A program made the translations under genes and the position numbers. A stretch of DNA of 40,141 nt, taken from the NCBI GenBank assembly GCA_017557265.1, contig JAFZAM010000117.1, forward strand, positions 1 through 40,141. The letters are read 5' to 3'. Each line of letters opens with the position of its first letter. The stretch's first letter is position 1. Positions 1 to 8,492 of the stretch are shown piece after piece. A model generated the notes under the pieces. It was not told the DNA's origin, did no database searches, and was given only the letters and a program-made list of their open reading frames with translations. Origin of the DNA: Oscillospiraceae bacterium (GTDB lineage: Bacteria; Bacillota; Clostridia; Oscillospirales; Oscillospiraceae).

Positions 1-969
1 ATAGTAAACGCCGCGAACTCCTCCCTGCTCGGCGGGGGCGGGGTCGACGGGGCGATACACGCCGCCGCAGGCCCCGGGCTTCTCGAAGAGTGCCGGACGC
101 TCGGCGGCTGCGAGACCGGCGGCGCGAAGATCACCAAGGCCTACGACCTGCCCTGCAAGTTCGTCATTCACGCGGTCGGCCCGGTATGGGGCGGCGGCGG
201 TCACGGCGAGGAGGAGCTCCTGCGCAGCTGCTACCGCAAGTCGCTCGAGCTCGCCGAACAAAACGGCTGCGAGAGCGTCGCCTTCCCGCTCATCTCCGCC
301 GGCGTCTTCGGCTACCCGAAGAACGAAGCATTCGCGGTCGCGGTCGACGAGATAGGGCGCTATCTTACGGCGAGCGACATGAACGTCATCCTCACGGTCT
401 ACTTCCGCTCGAACGACAGCGTGCGCGGCAGGCTCTACGAAGCGCTCAGAGCCAAGCTCTACTCCGAGCCTGCGGCTTACGGAGCGGCCGCAAGGACGTC
501 AGCTCCGTCGGCGAAGCCCGCGCGGCGCATGAGCGTCCGCTTCAAGAAAGAGAGCAGGCCGGATGCGTCTTTCGCCTTCATGGCCGAAGCCCGCGACGAG
601 GCTTCGCTCGAGCAGCGGCTCAAGACCATTGACGAGAGCTTCTCGCAGATGCTGCTGCGCAAGATAGACGAGCTCGGGATAACGGACGCGGAGTGCTACC
701 GGCGCGCGAACATCGACAGGAGACTCTTCTCGAAAATACGCTCCGACGTCAATTACAAGCCGAGCAAGGCGACAGCGCTCGCCTTCGCGATAGCGCTGAA
801 GCTCCCGCTCGAGGAGGCGCGCGAGCTCCTGATGAAGGCGGGCTTCGCCCTCTCGCCGAGCAGCAGGTTCGATATCATCGTCGAATTCTATATCGAAAAC
901 GGCGTTTACGACGTCTTCGAGATAAACCGTGCGCTTTTCGACTTCGATCAGCCGCTGCTCGGAGCGTAA
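1..969 (+). CDS. Macro-domain protein with C-terminal helical (HTH-like) domain, 5' partial
   Basis: The reading frame is open from base 1, so the N-terminus lies outside the window; 322 residues are visible. The first ~150 form a macro domain: an opening NAANSSLLGGGGVDGAIH, the classic ADP-ribose-binding loop, and later ISAGVFGYP, the second phosphate-binding loop. Macro domains bind or hydrolyse ADP-ribose derivatives such as O-acetyl-ADP-ribose or ADP-ribosyl-protein. After a low-complexity Ala/Arg/Ser linker (about residues 155-200) comes a ~105-residue helical domain with a helix-turn-helix flavour (ITDAECYRRANIDRRLFSKI, then ALAFAIALKLPLEEARELL), like the Cro/XRE-type tails seen on regulators. 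Stop TAA at 967, with a hairpin terminator directly after. Macro assignment is firm; DNA binding by the tail is inference. Confidence 0.88.
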   Translation: MVNAANSSLLGGGGVDGAIHAAAGPGLLEECRTLGGCETGGAKITKAYDLPCKFVIHAVGPVWGGGGHGEEELLRSCYRKSLELAEQNGCESVAFPLISAGVFGYPKNEAFAVAVDEIGRYLTASDMNVILTVYFRSNDSVRGRLYEALRAKLYSEPAAYGAAARTSAPSAKPARRMSVRFKKESRPDASFAFMAEARDEASLEQRLKTIDESFSQMLLRKIDELGITDAECYRRANIDRRLFSKIRSDVNYKPSKATALAFAIALKLPLEEARELLMKAGFALSPSSRFDIIVEFYIENGVYDVFEINRALFDFDQPLLGA

Positions 970-976
970 AAAAAGA

Positions 977-1008
977 AAAGGACGGACGCGTGAAAGCGTC
1001 CGTCCTTT
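977..1008. terminator. Bidirectional intrinsic terminator between macro gene and spoIVB
   Basis: A perfect 13-bp stem (977-989 with 996-1008, loop GTGAAA) lies between two convergent genes. A-rich sequence on the left and a CTTTG run on the right give U-rich tails in both directions, so it can end both the macro-protein gene (+) and spoIVB (-). Confidence 0.85.
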
Positions 1009-1011
1009 GCT

Positions 1012-2010
1012 TTACGCAGCGGCCTCGAGCATGCGCTCTATGCTCACGGCGTATCCCTTAGTCGGCTCGTTTACGAGCACGTGCGTGACCGCGCCGACGA
1101 GTTTGCCGTTTTGTATGACCGGGCAGCCGCTCATGCCGCGGACTATGCCGCCCGTAAGGGCGATGAGGCGCTCGTCCGTGACCTCGACGAGCATGTCGCG
1201 CCCCGCTCCGCGGCCGAATATCCTGGTTATCTTTATCTCGTACCTCTCCGGCTCCGAGCCTGCGACCGTCGCGATGAGCTCAGCCCTGCCCTCTTTTATC
1301 TCGCCGGGCTCCGCGGTCGGGAGCGTTTCGCCGCCGAAGGCGTCTCCGTCCGCCGTGCCGAACACTCCGAACTCGGTGTTGCGCTCGACAGAGCCGATCC
1401 CTTCCGTCGAGAACGAGCCGGCGAGCTCTCCCGGCTTGCCTCCCTCGCCATGCCTGACCGCGGTTATCCGCACGGACGCGACGGTACCGCCGCGCAGGGG
1501 CAGGATATATCCCGTCTCGGGGTCGCTCACGCTGTGCCCGAGCGCGCCGTAGGTCCCGGTCCCGGGATCGTAGTAGGTCACTGTCCCGACGCCGGCTATC
1601 CTGTCTTTTATCAGCACGCCGAGCTCGAGACTGCCCGAAACGCCGACTGCGGGCCGAAGCTTAAGCTCGTGCACAGCACCGCGCCGCGCGACAGTCACGG
1701 TCATCTCATCTCCGGCGCAGTCGTCGAGGACGCTCGTCAGGTCCTCCGCCGAGCTTACGCGCCGTCCGTCTATCTCCGTGATGACGTCGCCGACTTTCAT
1801 GCCGCTCTCCTCGGCGGGTCTCCTCTCGCCGTCCGCAGTCTCGACCGCGCGAAAGCCGCATACGAGCGCGCCGTCTATCTCCAGCGTTATCCCGACGGCT
1901 CTCCCGACCGGGACGAGGCTCCCGCCAGCCGCCGCTGCGTTCAGCGGCAAAGCGAACAGTATCGCGGCGCAAAGAAGCGCCGCCGCCTTTTTCCTTATGC
2001 CCGCTCCCAT
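1012..2010 (-). CDS. spoIVB: SpoIVB peptidase (S55 family sporulation serine protease)
   Basis: 332 residues. SpoIVB is secreted from the forespore into the intermembrane space, where it cleaves SpoIVFA and so triggers pro-sigma-K processing by SpoIVFB. The protein starts with a signal/anchor segment (AALLCAAILFALPLNAAAA, ~9-28), followed by a PDZ domain (~35-120; GMKVGDVITEIDG) and the S55 peptidase domain. The catalytic triad can be placed at His159 (ALGHS), Asp279 and Ser294 (GMSGCP); the Asp-Ser spacing of 15 equals that of the Bacillus enzyme. The ATG is supported by GGAGG at 2018-2022, seven bases upstream. Neighbours are unrelated; spoIVB often lies beside spo0A or recN, neither of which is here. 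A 17-codon ORF (1995-2048) overlaps the start. Confidence 0.95.
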   Translation of the reverse strand: MGAGIRKKAAALLCAAILFALPLNAAAAGGSLVPVGRAVGITLEIDGALVCGFRAVETADGERRPAEESGMKVGDVITEIDGRRVSSAEDLTSVLDDCAGDEMTVTVARRGAVHELKLRPAVGVSGSLELGVLIKDRIAGVGTVTYYDPGTGTYGALGHSVSDPETGYILPLRGGTVASVRITAVRHGEGGKPGELAGSFSTEGIGSVERNTEFGVFGTADGDAFGGETLPTAEPGEIKEGRAELIATVAGSEPERYEIKITRIFGRGAGRDMLVEVTDERLIALTGGIVRGMSGCPVIQNGKLVGAVTHVLVNEPTKGYAVSIERMLEAAA

Positions 2011-2048
2011 TTTCCCGCCTCCGCGCCGAAGGCGTCAAATATGCCCAT
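1995..2048 (-). CDS. Possible 17-codon leader ORF overlapping the spoIVB start
   Basis: A short frame begins with ATG at 2048, preceded by an AAGGAGCGGAG Shine-Dalgarno-like stretch, encodes 17 residues (starting MGIFDAF) and ends with TAA at 1995, inside the first codons of spoIVB in another frame. Its translation would carry ribosomes across the spoIVB start. I do not recognise the peptide, and it may be chance in GC-rich DNA. Confidence 0.25.
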   Translation of the reverse strand: MGIFDAFGAEAGKWERA

Positions 2049-2066
2049 TTTTCTCCGCTCCTTCCT

Positions 2067-2090
2067 GCCGTCCGCCGCTCGCCGGACGGC
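2067..2090. other. GC-rich hairpin in the spoIVB/peptidase divergent region
   Basis: An 8-bp perfect stem (2067-2074 with 2083-2090) with an 8-base loop lies in the 253-bp gap between the divergent spoIVB and M14 peptidase genes. There is no T-run, so it is not a clear terminator. The rest of the gap shows no promoter I would defend and no further gene. Confidence 0.4.
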
Positions 2091-2263
2091 TCGCTTATAT
2101 TGCTCCGCGGCGGGGAAATAAAACGCGGCTCCGCGTAACAAAATGAAGCAGAATAACCACCGACCGCAGGCGAGTCTCAGCCGTTTCGGCGCGTGAGCGC
2201 GAAGCGGCAGGGCGGGCTTGGTCTTATTGGCTCTCAAAAGCATAAGATGATAAAAAACGGGAG

Positions 2264-3556
2264 GTGTTTTCGCTGCTTATAAAGCAAGGAGACCGCGGAC
2301 CGCGCGTACAGCTGCTGCAGCTCGGACTTACGCGCGCGGGTTTCCCGCCGAGGGGCGGGACGGACGGCATTTTCGGACCGGGCACGCGCGACGCGCTTTT
2401 GCGATTTCAGAGGGTAAATTCACTGCGCGCGGACGCCGTCGCCGGTCCTGAGACCATGGCGGCGCTCGGGCCTTGGCTCGCCGGATATACGACAATCACG
2501 GTCAGGCCGGGCGATACGATGTATAAGCTGGCGCGGAGGTTTTCCGCCGACCTCGCGGCCGTCATGGCGGCAAATCCGGGCGCGGACCCGCTCAATTTAC
2601 GCATAGGCTCGAAGCTGGTCGTGCCGCTGCCCTTCGACGTCGTGCCGGAGGATATCGCGCTGACCTCTGAGCTTCTCGCGCTGTGCATAGAAGGCCTCGC
2701 GGCGAGGTATCCTTTCATGGAGACTTCCTCCGCGGGGCGGAGCGTCAAGGGGCGCGGGCTTTACGTCGTTTCGATCGGCAAAGGTCAAAAAAGCCTTTTT
2801 CTCAACGCGGCGCATCACGCGAACGAGTGGATCACGGGTCTGTTCGCGCTGCGTTTTGTTGAAAACTATCTCAAAGCGGTCGCATCGGGCGGAGATATCG
2901 AGGGATACGACGCCGCCTCGCTTTATTCTGCCGTCCGCTTCGTCTGTCTACCCCTGGTAAATCCCGACGGAGCCGACCTCGTTACGGGATTTATCGCGCC
3001 GGGGAGCGCTCGATACGAGGACGCGCTCGCAATGAACTTTCCGCCGGTCGCGTTTCCCTCCGGGTGGAAGGCGAACATCGAGGGGACGGACCTCAATCTG
3101 CAGTATCCCGCCGGATGGGAGAAGGCGCGGGAGATAAAATTCGCGCAGGGCTACACGAGGCCGGGCCCACGAGATTACGTCGGTCCCGCGCCGCTGACCG
3201 CGCCGGAGAGTCGCGCGGTCTATGAACTCACGAAGGCAAACGATTTTCAGATGACGCTCTCGTATCACACGGCGGGCGAGGTCGTCTACTGGAAATACGA
3301 CGGCTTCGAGCCTCCGCTCTCGCGCGAGACAGGCGAAAAGCTCTCGGCGGCGAGCGGATACCCGCTCGAGACTACGCCGTACGAGTCCGGCTACGCCGGC
3401 TACAAGGACTGGTTCATTCAGGCATACGACAGGCCGGGATATACAGTTGAAGCCGGCAGCGGAACGAGCCCGCTCCCGCTGACTCAGTTTCGAAGAATTT
3501 ACGCCGCGAACGCGCCGCTCGTTGCAGCGGCTCTCGATATTGTCTCAAGGGCATAA
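2264..3556 (+). CDS. Gamma-D-glutamyl-meso-diaminopimelate peptidase-like M14 metallopeptidase with PG-binding and LysM domains
   Basis: 430 residues in the longest reading. Order: peptidoglycan-binding domain (~3-70; GPRVQLLQLGL, DGIFGPGTRDALLRFQ), LysM domain (~76-122; TVRPGDTMYKLARRF), then an M14 zinc carboxypeptidase domain. Zinc ligands His185 and Glu188 lie in HHANE and His335 in SYHT; Glu396 in TVEAG is the catalytic glutamate; NPDG (233-236) and DLNLQYPAGW are family motifs. This architecture is that of endopeptidases cutting D-Glu-(gamma)-mDAP bonds in wall peptides, often linked to sporulation or germination. No signal peptide is visible, as in the Bacillus sphaericus type I enzyme. 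The start is doubtful: the GTG at 2264 overlaps its own GGGAGG, whereas a CTG at 2273 lies at an ideal distance. Confidence 0.9.
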   Translation: MFSLLIKQGDRGPRVQLLQLGLTRAGFPPRGGTDGIFGPGTRDALLRFQRVNSLRADAVAGPETMAALGPWLAGYTTITVRPGDTMYKLARRFSADLAAVMAANPGADPLNLRIGSKLVVPLPFDVVPEDIALTSELLALCIEGLAARYPFMETSSAGRSVKGRGLYVVSIGKGQKSLFLNAAHHANEWITGLFALRFVENYLKAVASGGDIEGYDAASLYSAVRFVCLPLVNPDGADLVTGFIAPGSARYEDALAMNFPPVAFPSGWKANIEGTDLNLQYPAGWEKAREIKFAQGYTRPGPRDYVGPAPLTAPESRAVYELTKANDFQMTLSYHTAGEVVYWKYDGFEPPLSRETGEKLSAASGYPLETTPYESGYAGYKDWFIQAYDRPGYTVEAGSGTSPLPLTQFRRIYAANAPLVAAALDIVSRA

Positions 3557-3561
3557 AAAAA

Positions 3562-3590
3562 GACGGCGCGGGAGATGATCCCGCGCCGTC
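3562..3590. terminator. Intrinsic terminator between M14 peptidase and ptsH
   Basis: A 12-bp stem (3562-3573 with 3579-3590) and a five-base loop. On the minus strand it is followed by a run of seven T, making it the ptsH terminator. On the plus strand the T-run comes later (3600-3605), so it may also serve the peptidase gene. Confidence 0.85.
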
Positions 3591-3603
3591 AGGCTGATTC
3601 TTT

Positions 3604-3867
3604 TTATTCGGGGAACTGCGAGCCGATGAGCTCCACGAGCGTATCGACGGCCTGCTGCTCGTCGGGACCGTCGCCGATGAGGGTTATCTCGGTGTCCTTC
3701 GTTATGCCGAGAGAAAGCAGTCCGAGCAGGCTCTTGGCGTTGACGCGCCGCTCTTCCTTCTCGACCCAGATGCTGCTCTTGAACTCGTTGGCTTTCTGTA
3801 TGAAGAACGTGGCGGGTCTGGCGTGGAGCCCGACTTCATTTTCCACAGTTGCTTTTCTGATATACAT
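3604..3867 (-). CDS. ptsH: HPr phosphocarrier protein
   Basis: 87 residues, normal HPr length. HPr carries phosphate from enzyme I to sugar-specific PTS EIIA proteins in the cytoplasm, and in Firmicutes its seryl-phosphorylated form serves CcpA-mediated catabolite control. Both sites are present: His15 in GLHARPA and Ser46 in NAKSLLGLLSLG. The intact His15 argues against the regulatory paralogue Crh. Here it is not next to ptsI but follows mutS2 on the same strand, behind its own promoter (3922-3950) and an AAAGGA ribosome site, and ends at a strong terminator. Confidence 0.95.
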   Translation of the reverse strand: MYIRKATVENEVGLHARPATFFIQKANEFKSSIWVEKEERRVNAKSLLGLLSLGITKDTEITLIGDGPDEQQAVDTLVELIGSQFPE

Positions 3868-3921
3868 GGCACATCATCCTTTCAGTCAGATAACGAAAAG
3901 CCGAACTTTTTGACTGGTATC

Positions 3922-3950
3922 ATACTAACAAATAAAAACGCAATCGTCAA
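3922..3950 (-). promoter_or_regulatory. Sigma-A-type promoter for ptsH
   Basis: Read on the minus strand: TTGACG, 17-base spacer, TAGTAT, about 55 bases before the ptsH ATG and between mutS2 and ptsH. The -35 is strong and the -10 is 4/6. Confidence 0.55.
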
Positions 3951-3959
3951 TATCTGTTT

Positions 3960-6329
3960 TTAATGCTTCAATTCGACGACGGTGACGCCCGTCTCGCCCT
4001 CGCCGTACTTGCCGAGGCGGAAGCTCCTGACGCTCGGATTTTTGCGCAGCATGGTCTGAACGGCGGCGCGCAGAGCGCCGGTCCCCTTGCCGTGGATAAT
4101 GGTCACGGTGTTGAGCTTCGCCATGACGGCGCTGTCTATATAGCGCTCGGCCATGAGGACGGCCTCGTCCGCCTGCAGTCCGCGCAGATCGATATCCGGC
4201 GGGCAGGACATGGAAGAGAGCTTCGCCGTGGAGCGCTCGATATACTTCTTCGTCTCGCTCGCGACGCCCTCGAGCAGCTTCACCTCTTCGGGCTTGGCGG
4301 TTATCTTCATGATGCCCGCCTGAAGGGTAAGCGTCCCGTCCGGGGATACGGAGATGACCTCAGCCCTCGTCCCGAGCCTGCGTATCTCGACCGTGTCGCC
4401 GGCCTCTATATCGCGCGGCGGCGCGGCGGGTTCCTCCTCGGGCTGCTCCTCGCCGAAGGAGTCGGACGCGTCGTTGAGCTTTCCGGCGAGCTTGGCGCGC
4501 GCCTCGTTCATGCGCCGGACGTTCTCGTTGGTCATGGAGAGCTTTCGAAGCTCCTTGAGCTCGTCGAACGTCTCGTCGGCGGCGCGTCTGGCGCCGTCTA
4601 TGATGCGCTCGGCCTCGCGCCTTGCTATGAGCGCGGCCTTCTCCTTCTCCGCCTCGACGGACTTGCGCAGCTCCGCCGCGCGCTCGGAATCGCGCCTCGC
4701 CTGCTCGAGCAGGACGCGGGTCTCCTCGCTGCGCTTTTCCATCGTCTGGCGCTCCTTCTGGAGCACCTCGAGGACCTTTTCGAGCTCGGCGTCGCCGGTC
4801 TCGATGCGCTTCGAGGCGTCCTCTATTATCGACTCGTCGAGCCCGAGGCGGCGGGAGATCTCGAAGGCGTTGGACTTGCCCGGGATGCCCATTATGAGCC
4901 TGTAGGTCGGTCTGAGCGTCTCGACGTCGAACTCGCAGGAGGCGTTCATGACGCCGGGCTCCGTCGTCGCGTAAATTTTCAGCTCCGCGTAGTGCGTCGT
5001 GACGGCGAGCTTCGCGCCGAGGCGTCTCGCGTGCTCGATGACGGAGATGGCGAGCGCCGCGCCCTCGGCGGGGTCCGTGCCCGCTCCGAGCTCGTCGAAC
5101 AGCAGGAGCGAATCCTCGCCCGCCTCCTTGAGGATGGAGACGATGTTAGTCATGTGCGAGGAGAACGTCGAGAGCGACTGCTCTATGCTCTGCTCGTCGC
5201 CGATATCGGCGAGTATCTTTCCGTAGACCGGCACGCAGCTGCCGTAGTCGGCGGTCACGTGCAGGCCGCACTGCGCCATCGCGCAGAGCAGGCCCAGGGT
5301 CTTTATGCTGACGGTCTTGCCGCCGGTATTCGGCCCCGTTATGACGAGAGTGTCGAAATCGCCGCCGACGGCGATATCGATAGGCACGGCCGAGCCCTTC
5401 GGCAGGAGCGGATGGCGCGCCCTGCGAAGGACCGTCTTCCAACCCTCGGAGAGCTCCGGCTCGGAGCAGTTTAACAGCGACGAGAGCTTCGCCTTGGCGA
5501 AGATGAGGTCGAGGCGCGCGATGATGTCGTAATCCGTGCGTATGTCGTCCTCGAAGTTCGCGGACTCGTCGGAGAGCTCCATGAGGATGCGCTCTATCTC
5601 GCGCTTTTCCTTGACCTCGAGCTCCCTTATCTCGTTGTTGGCCTCGACGACGCTCATAGGCTCGATAAAGAGCGTTGCTCCGCTGGAGGAGACGTCGTGG
5701 ACGAGCCCGGCGACGGAGCCTCTGTGCTCGGCCTTGACGGGGATGACGTATCTGTCTCCGCGCTGCGTGATTATGGGCTCCTGCAGAGCCTTCTGGTAGG
5801 AGGCGGAGGTTATCATGCGCTGGAGAATCTCGCGGACGCGGGCGTTCGCGGCGCGTATCTTGCGGCGTATCATGGCGAGCTCGGAGCTGGCCGAATCAGC
5901 CATTTCCTCCTCGCTCACGATGCTGTCGGTTATCCTTTCTTCGAGGTATTTGTTCGGGTGCAGCGAGCGGAAAAGCCCCGTCAGCGAGCCCGCGTCGGAG
6001 GCGTCGGCGTAGGCCGCGACGCTTCTCGCGCAGCGCAGCACGACCGCGATGTCGAGAAGCTCGCGCATATTGAGCATGCCGCCCATCCTCGCGCGGCCGA
6101 GCGACTCGCCCACGTCGCGCACGTCGGAGATGGCGGGCGTCCCCTTGACGACGAGGAGCTTTTTCGCGTCGGTCGTCTCGCTCAGTCTGTCGGCGACCTC
6201 AAAGCGGTTTGTCGAAGGCTTCAGCGAGCGGGCTCTGCTCTTCGCCTCGGCGCAGACGGCCTCGGATGCGAGCATTTCGAGCACGGCGGGAAGCTCGAGC
6301 ACGTTGAGTGATTTTTCAAAAAGGTCCAT
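3960..6329 (-). CDS. mutS2: MutS2 endonuclease / ribosome-collision ATPase
   Basis: 789 residues, full length for MutS2. It has the MutS core and ATPase but no mismatch-recognition domain. The family suppresses homologous recombination and, in Bacillus, splits collided ribosomes. Walker A is GPNTGGKT (332-339) and Walker B LLLFDELGAGTDP (408-420). A long charged coiled coil (about 515-640) leads to the C-terminal Smr nuclease domain with DLRG (714-717) and HGKGTG (746-751). The start ATG lies one base after the recO stop (TGA-T-ATG), with GGAG seven bases upstream. It is the last gene of the yqfC-to-mutS2 run; no hairpin follows it. Confidence 0.96.
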   Translation of the reverse strand: MDLFEKSLNVLELPAVLEMLASEAVCAEAKSRARSLKPSTNRFEVADRLSETTDAKKLLVVKGTPAISDVRDVGESLGRARMGGMLNMRELLDIAVVLRCARSVAAYADASDAGSLTGLFRSLHPNKYLEERITDSIVSEEEMADSASSELAMIRRKIRAANARVREILQRMITSASYQKALQEPIITQRGDRYVIPVKAEHRGSVAGLVHDVSSSGATLFIEPMSVVEANNEIRELEVKEKREIERILMELSDESANFEDDIRTDYDIIARLDLIFAKAKLSSLLNCSEPELSEGWKTVLRRARHPLLPKGSAVPIDIAVGGDFDTLVITGPNTGGKTVSIKTLGLLCAMAQCGLHVTADYGSCVPVYGKILADIGDEQSIEQSLSTFSSHMTNIVSILKEAGEDSLLLFDELGAGTDPAEGAALAISVIEHARRLGAKLAVTTHYAELKIYATTEPGVMNASCEFDVETLRPTYRLIMGIPGKSNAFEISRRLGLDESIIEDASKRIETGDAELEKVLEVLQKERQTMEKRSEETRVLLEQARRDSERAAELRKSVEAEKEKAALIARREAERIIDGARRAADETFDELKELRKLSMTNENVRRMNEARAKLAGKLNDASDSFGEEQPEEEPAAPPRDIEAGDTVEIRRLGTRAEVISVSPDGTLTLQAGIMKITAKPEEVKLLEGVASETKKYIERSTAKLSSMSCPPDIDLRGLQADEAVLMAERYIDSAVMAKLNTVTIIHGKGTGALRAAVQTMLRKNPSVRSFRLGKYGEGETGVTVVELKH

Positions 6330-6330
6330 A

Positions 6331-7089
6331 TCAAGACTCCGGAACGATTCTTACGTCGTAGTAGTATTCGAGCGAGCGGAAGCGCCGCTCGAGGCATTCG
6401 GAAACGTATTCCTCCGCTGCGCGCATGAGGCGCTCCATAGCGGGAGCGGGAAGCGCGAAGGAAAATGCGGAAGCGCCCTGCGCCGAGACGATGTGCCGCA
6501 TCGCCTTGAGCGAATCGGCGCAGAGCTCGGCCTTTTTCCCGGGGAGCGCGGAGCGGCAGGAGGCGCAGCAGACGGCGCCGCCCTCGAGGTCGAGAAGCGG
6601 GCGCTCCGGCTCGGCTTCGCCGCAGACGGAGCAGCCCTCGAGCATGGGCTCGTAGCCGGCCAGGCACATGAGCCTGAGCTCGAAGACGGGCTTTATTATC
6701 TCGGGCGGGAACCTGCCCTTGCTCAGCAGATACAGGCAGTTCAGCCCGAGGCGAAGTATCTCGGGATCGGGCATGTCCTCGTTGGAGACGGTCTCGAGGA
6801 TCTCGGCAAAGTACGTCCCGAGCGCGAGCGAGCAGATATCTATACGGAGCTCCTCGAAGAGCTCTATCGTCGCCGCGTCGTTTAGATACCAGCGGCCGCG
6901 GCTCCCGGAGAGGGTCATCTCGGAATAGGCGAGCAGCTGCGATGCAGCGGCGGTCTTGCTGCCCCTGCGCTTGGCTCCGTTTGCCGAGACCGTCATCTTC
7001 CCGTCGGTATCCGTGAGCACGGTCAGTATCCTGCTGCTCTCCTTATAGGGCACCTCGCGCAGGACGAGGCCCTTGACGGTCTTTACCAT
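6331..7089 (-). CDS. recO: DNA repair protein RecO
   Basis: 252 residues, typical size. RecO anneals complementary strands and, with RecR, helps load RecA on SSB-coated gaps in the RecF pathway. The N-terminal OB fold is visible (KTVKGLVLREVPYKESSRILTVLT), followed by a helical domain holding a zinc site, Cys153/Cys156 (CSVC) and Cys175/Cys178 (CASC). The start ATG lies one base after the era stop (TGA-C-ATG). The era-recO order is a common Firmicute arrangement. Assignment is firm. Confidence 0.95.
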   Translation of the reverse strand: MVKTVKGLVLREVPYKESSRILTVLTDTDGKMTVSANGAKRRGSKTAAASQLLAYSEMTLSGSRGRWYLNDAATIELFEELRIDICSLALGTYFAEILETVSNEDMPDPEILRLGLNCLYLLSKGRFPPEIIKPVFELRLMCLAGYEPMLEGCSVCGEAEPERPLLDLEGGAVCCASCRSALPGKKAELCADSLKAMRHIVSAQGASAFSFALPAPAMERLMRAAEEYVSECLERRFRSLEYYYDVRIVPES

Positions 7090-7090
7090 G

Positions 7091-7987
7091 TCAGTCTTCT
7101 TTTTTGAAGCCGAGGTCGTTTAAGAAGGCCGGTCTGTCGCGCCAGTTCTCCTTGACCTTGACCCAGGTCTGCAGATAGACCTTGTAGCCCATGTAATTTT
7201 CGATGTCCCGGCGCGAGAGCTCGCCTATCTTCTTGAGCATAGAGCCGTTCTTGCCGATTATGATGCTCTTGTGGCTCGACTTCTCGCAGTAGATGTTGAC
7301 CTCGACGTCGATGACGTCGTTGTCGCGCTGGGAAAAGCGCGTCACCTCGACGGCCGTGCCGTGCGGTATCTCGTGGTCGAGGCAGCGGAGCATCTTTTCG
7401 CGGATGAGCTCGGCGATTATCTGCGAATCGGACTGATCGGTCACCATGTCCTCGGGAAAGAGCGCGTGGCCCTCGGCGGCGTAGCCGGAGAGGACGGATA
7501 CGAGCTCGTCCACGCCCTCGCCGCTCTGCGCGGATATGGGGACGATATGCTCGAAATCGTACGCCCCGGAATAGGCGGCGATGACGGCGAGAAGGTCCTC
7601 CTTCTTGACGGTATCTATCTTGTTTATCGCGAGGACGACGGGGACCTTCGCAGCCTCGAAGCTCTTTATGAGCTCCGCCTCCTGCGGCCCGACGGAGGGG
7701 ACGGGCTCGACCATCATGAGTATCGCGTCGGAGCCGGATATCGACCCGCGCACGACGTTCACCATATACTCCCCGAGCTTGTTGCGCGGCTTGTGAAAGC
7801 CCGGCGTGTCGACGAAAACGAGCTGCGTGTCGCCCCTGTTCATGACGGCGTATATCCTGCCGCGCGTCGTCTGCGGCTTATTGGTGACAATGGCTATCTT
7901 CTCGCCGACGAGGGTGTTCGCGAGCGTGGACTTTCCCACGTTCGGCCTGCCGGCGATCGTTATGAGAGCGCATTTAGTTATCTCCAT
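7091..7987 (-). CDS. era: GTPase Era, 16S rRNA/30S maturation factor
   Basis: 298 residues from the ATG at 7987, the usual Era length. A longer frame upstream is rejected because it runs inside ybeY and this ATG has AAGGAG seven bases before it. Era binds the 3' end of 16S rRNA through its KH domain and couples GTP hydrolysis to 30S assembly. G motifs: GRPNVGKS (13-20), the TTRGR switch, DTPGF and NKID. The KH domain carries IIIGKNGSMLKKIG near residues 225-245. It overlaps the ybeY stop by 14 bases, consistent with translational coupling of two 16S rRNA-processing proteins. Confidence 0.97.
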   Translation of the reverse strand: MEITKCALITIAGRPNVGKSTLANTLVGEKIAIVTNKPQTTRGRIYAVMNRGDTQLVFVDTPGFHKPRNKLGEYMVNVVRGSISGSDAILMMVEPVPSVGPQEAELIKSFEAAKVPVVLAINKIDTVKKEDLLAVIAAYSGAYDFEHIVPISAQSGEGVDELVSVLSGYAAEGHALFPEDMVTDQSDSQIIAELIREKMLRCLDHEIPHGTAVEVTRFSQRDNDVIDVEVNIYCEKSSHKSIIIGKNGSMLKKIGELSRRDIENYMGYKVYLQTWVKVKENWRDRPAFLNDLGFKKED

Positions 7988-8489
7988 CGTTCTTCTCCTT
8001 GGCATATCCCATGCCGAGCAGCTCCATGACGGCCTCTTCCCTGCTGCGCATGAGTTTTTTGTCCTCACCCTCGTCGACGTGGTCGTAGCCGAGCAGGTGG
8101 AGCGAGCTGTGCACGGCGAGATAGCTTATCTCGCGGGTGAATCCGTTGCCGTACTCCTCGCCCTGCGCCTGACAGCGCGGCAGGGATATGACCATGTCGC
8201 CGAGCATGACAGCGCCCGTCTCCGGGTCTATATCGCACTCTCCCGCGTCGAACGCGCCGGGGGTCAGCTCATTGAGCGGAAACGAGAGCACGTCCGTCGG
8301 GCGGTCTATACCGCGCTGGGCGGAGTTTATCTCGCGTATGCCCTCGTCGTCGGTGAAGACTACGTCGACCTCGAAGGGCACGTTCACTCCCTCGGCGCGC
8401 ATTGCGGCGCGGACGGCCTTCCTGACGGCGCGCTCCGCTCCGAAATGGCCGAGACCCTTTTTGTCTCTGGTTATCCTGACGTCCTTCAA
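7974..8489 (-). CDS. ybeY: Endoribonuclease YbeY (rRNA maturation)
   Basis: 171 residues. YbeY is a zinc-dependent single-strand endoribonuclease needed for 16S 3'-end processing and 70S quality control. The metal triad His127, His131 and His137 is intact in HSSLHLLGYDH; the RPTDVLSFPL block is also typical. The start codon is TTG at 8489, supported by GGAG eight bases upstream; no better ATG is in frame. Only three bases separate it from the phoH stop. The phoH-ybeY-era order is conserved across Firmicutes and agrees with a shared role in ribosome maturation. Confidence 0.95.
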   Translation of the reverse strand: MKDVRITRDKKGLGHFGAERAVRKAVRAAMRAEGVNVPFEVDVVFTDDEGIREINSAQRGIDRPTDVLSFPLNELTPGAFDAGECDIDPETGAVMLGDMVISLPRCQAQGEEYGNGFTREISYLAVHSSLHLLGYDHVDEGEDKKLMRSREEAVMELLGMGYAKEKNDGDN

Positions 8490-8492
8490 GGC

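Noticed and set aside
3604..3867. Crh rather than HPr
   Set aside because: His15 is present, which Crh lacks.
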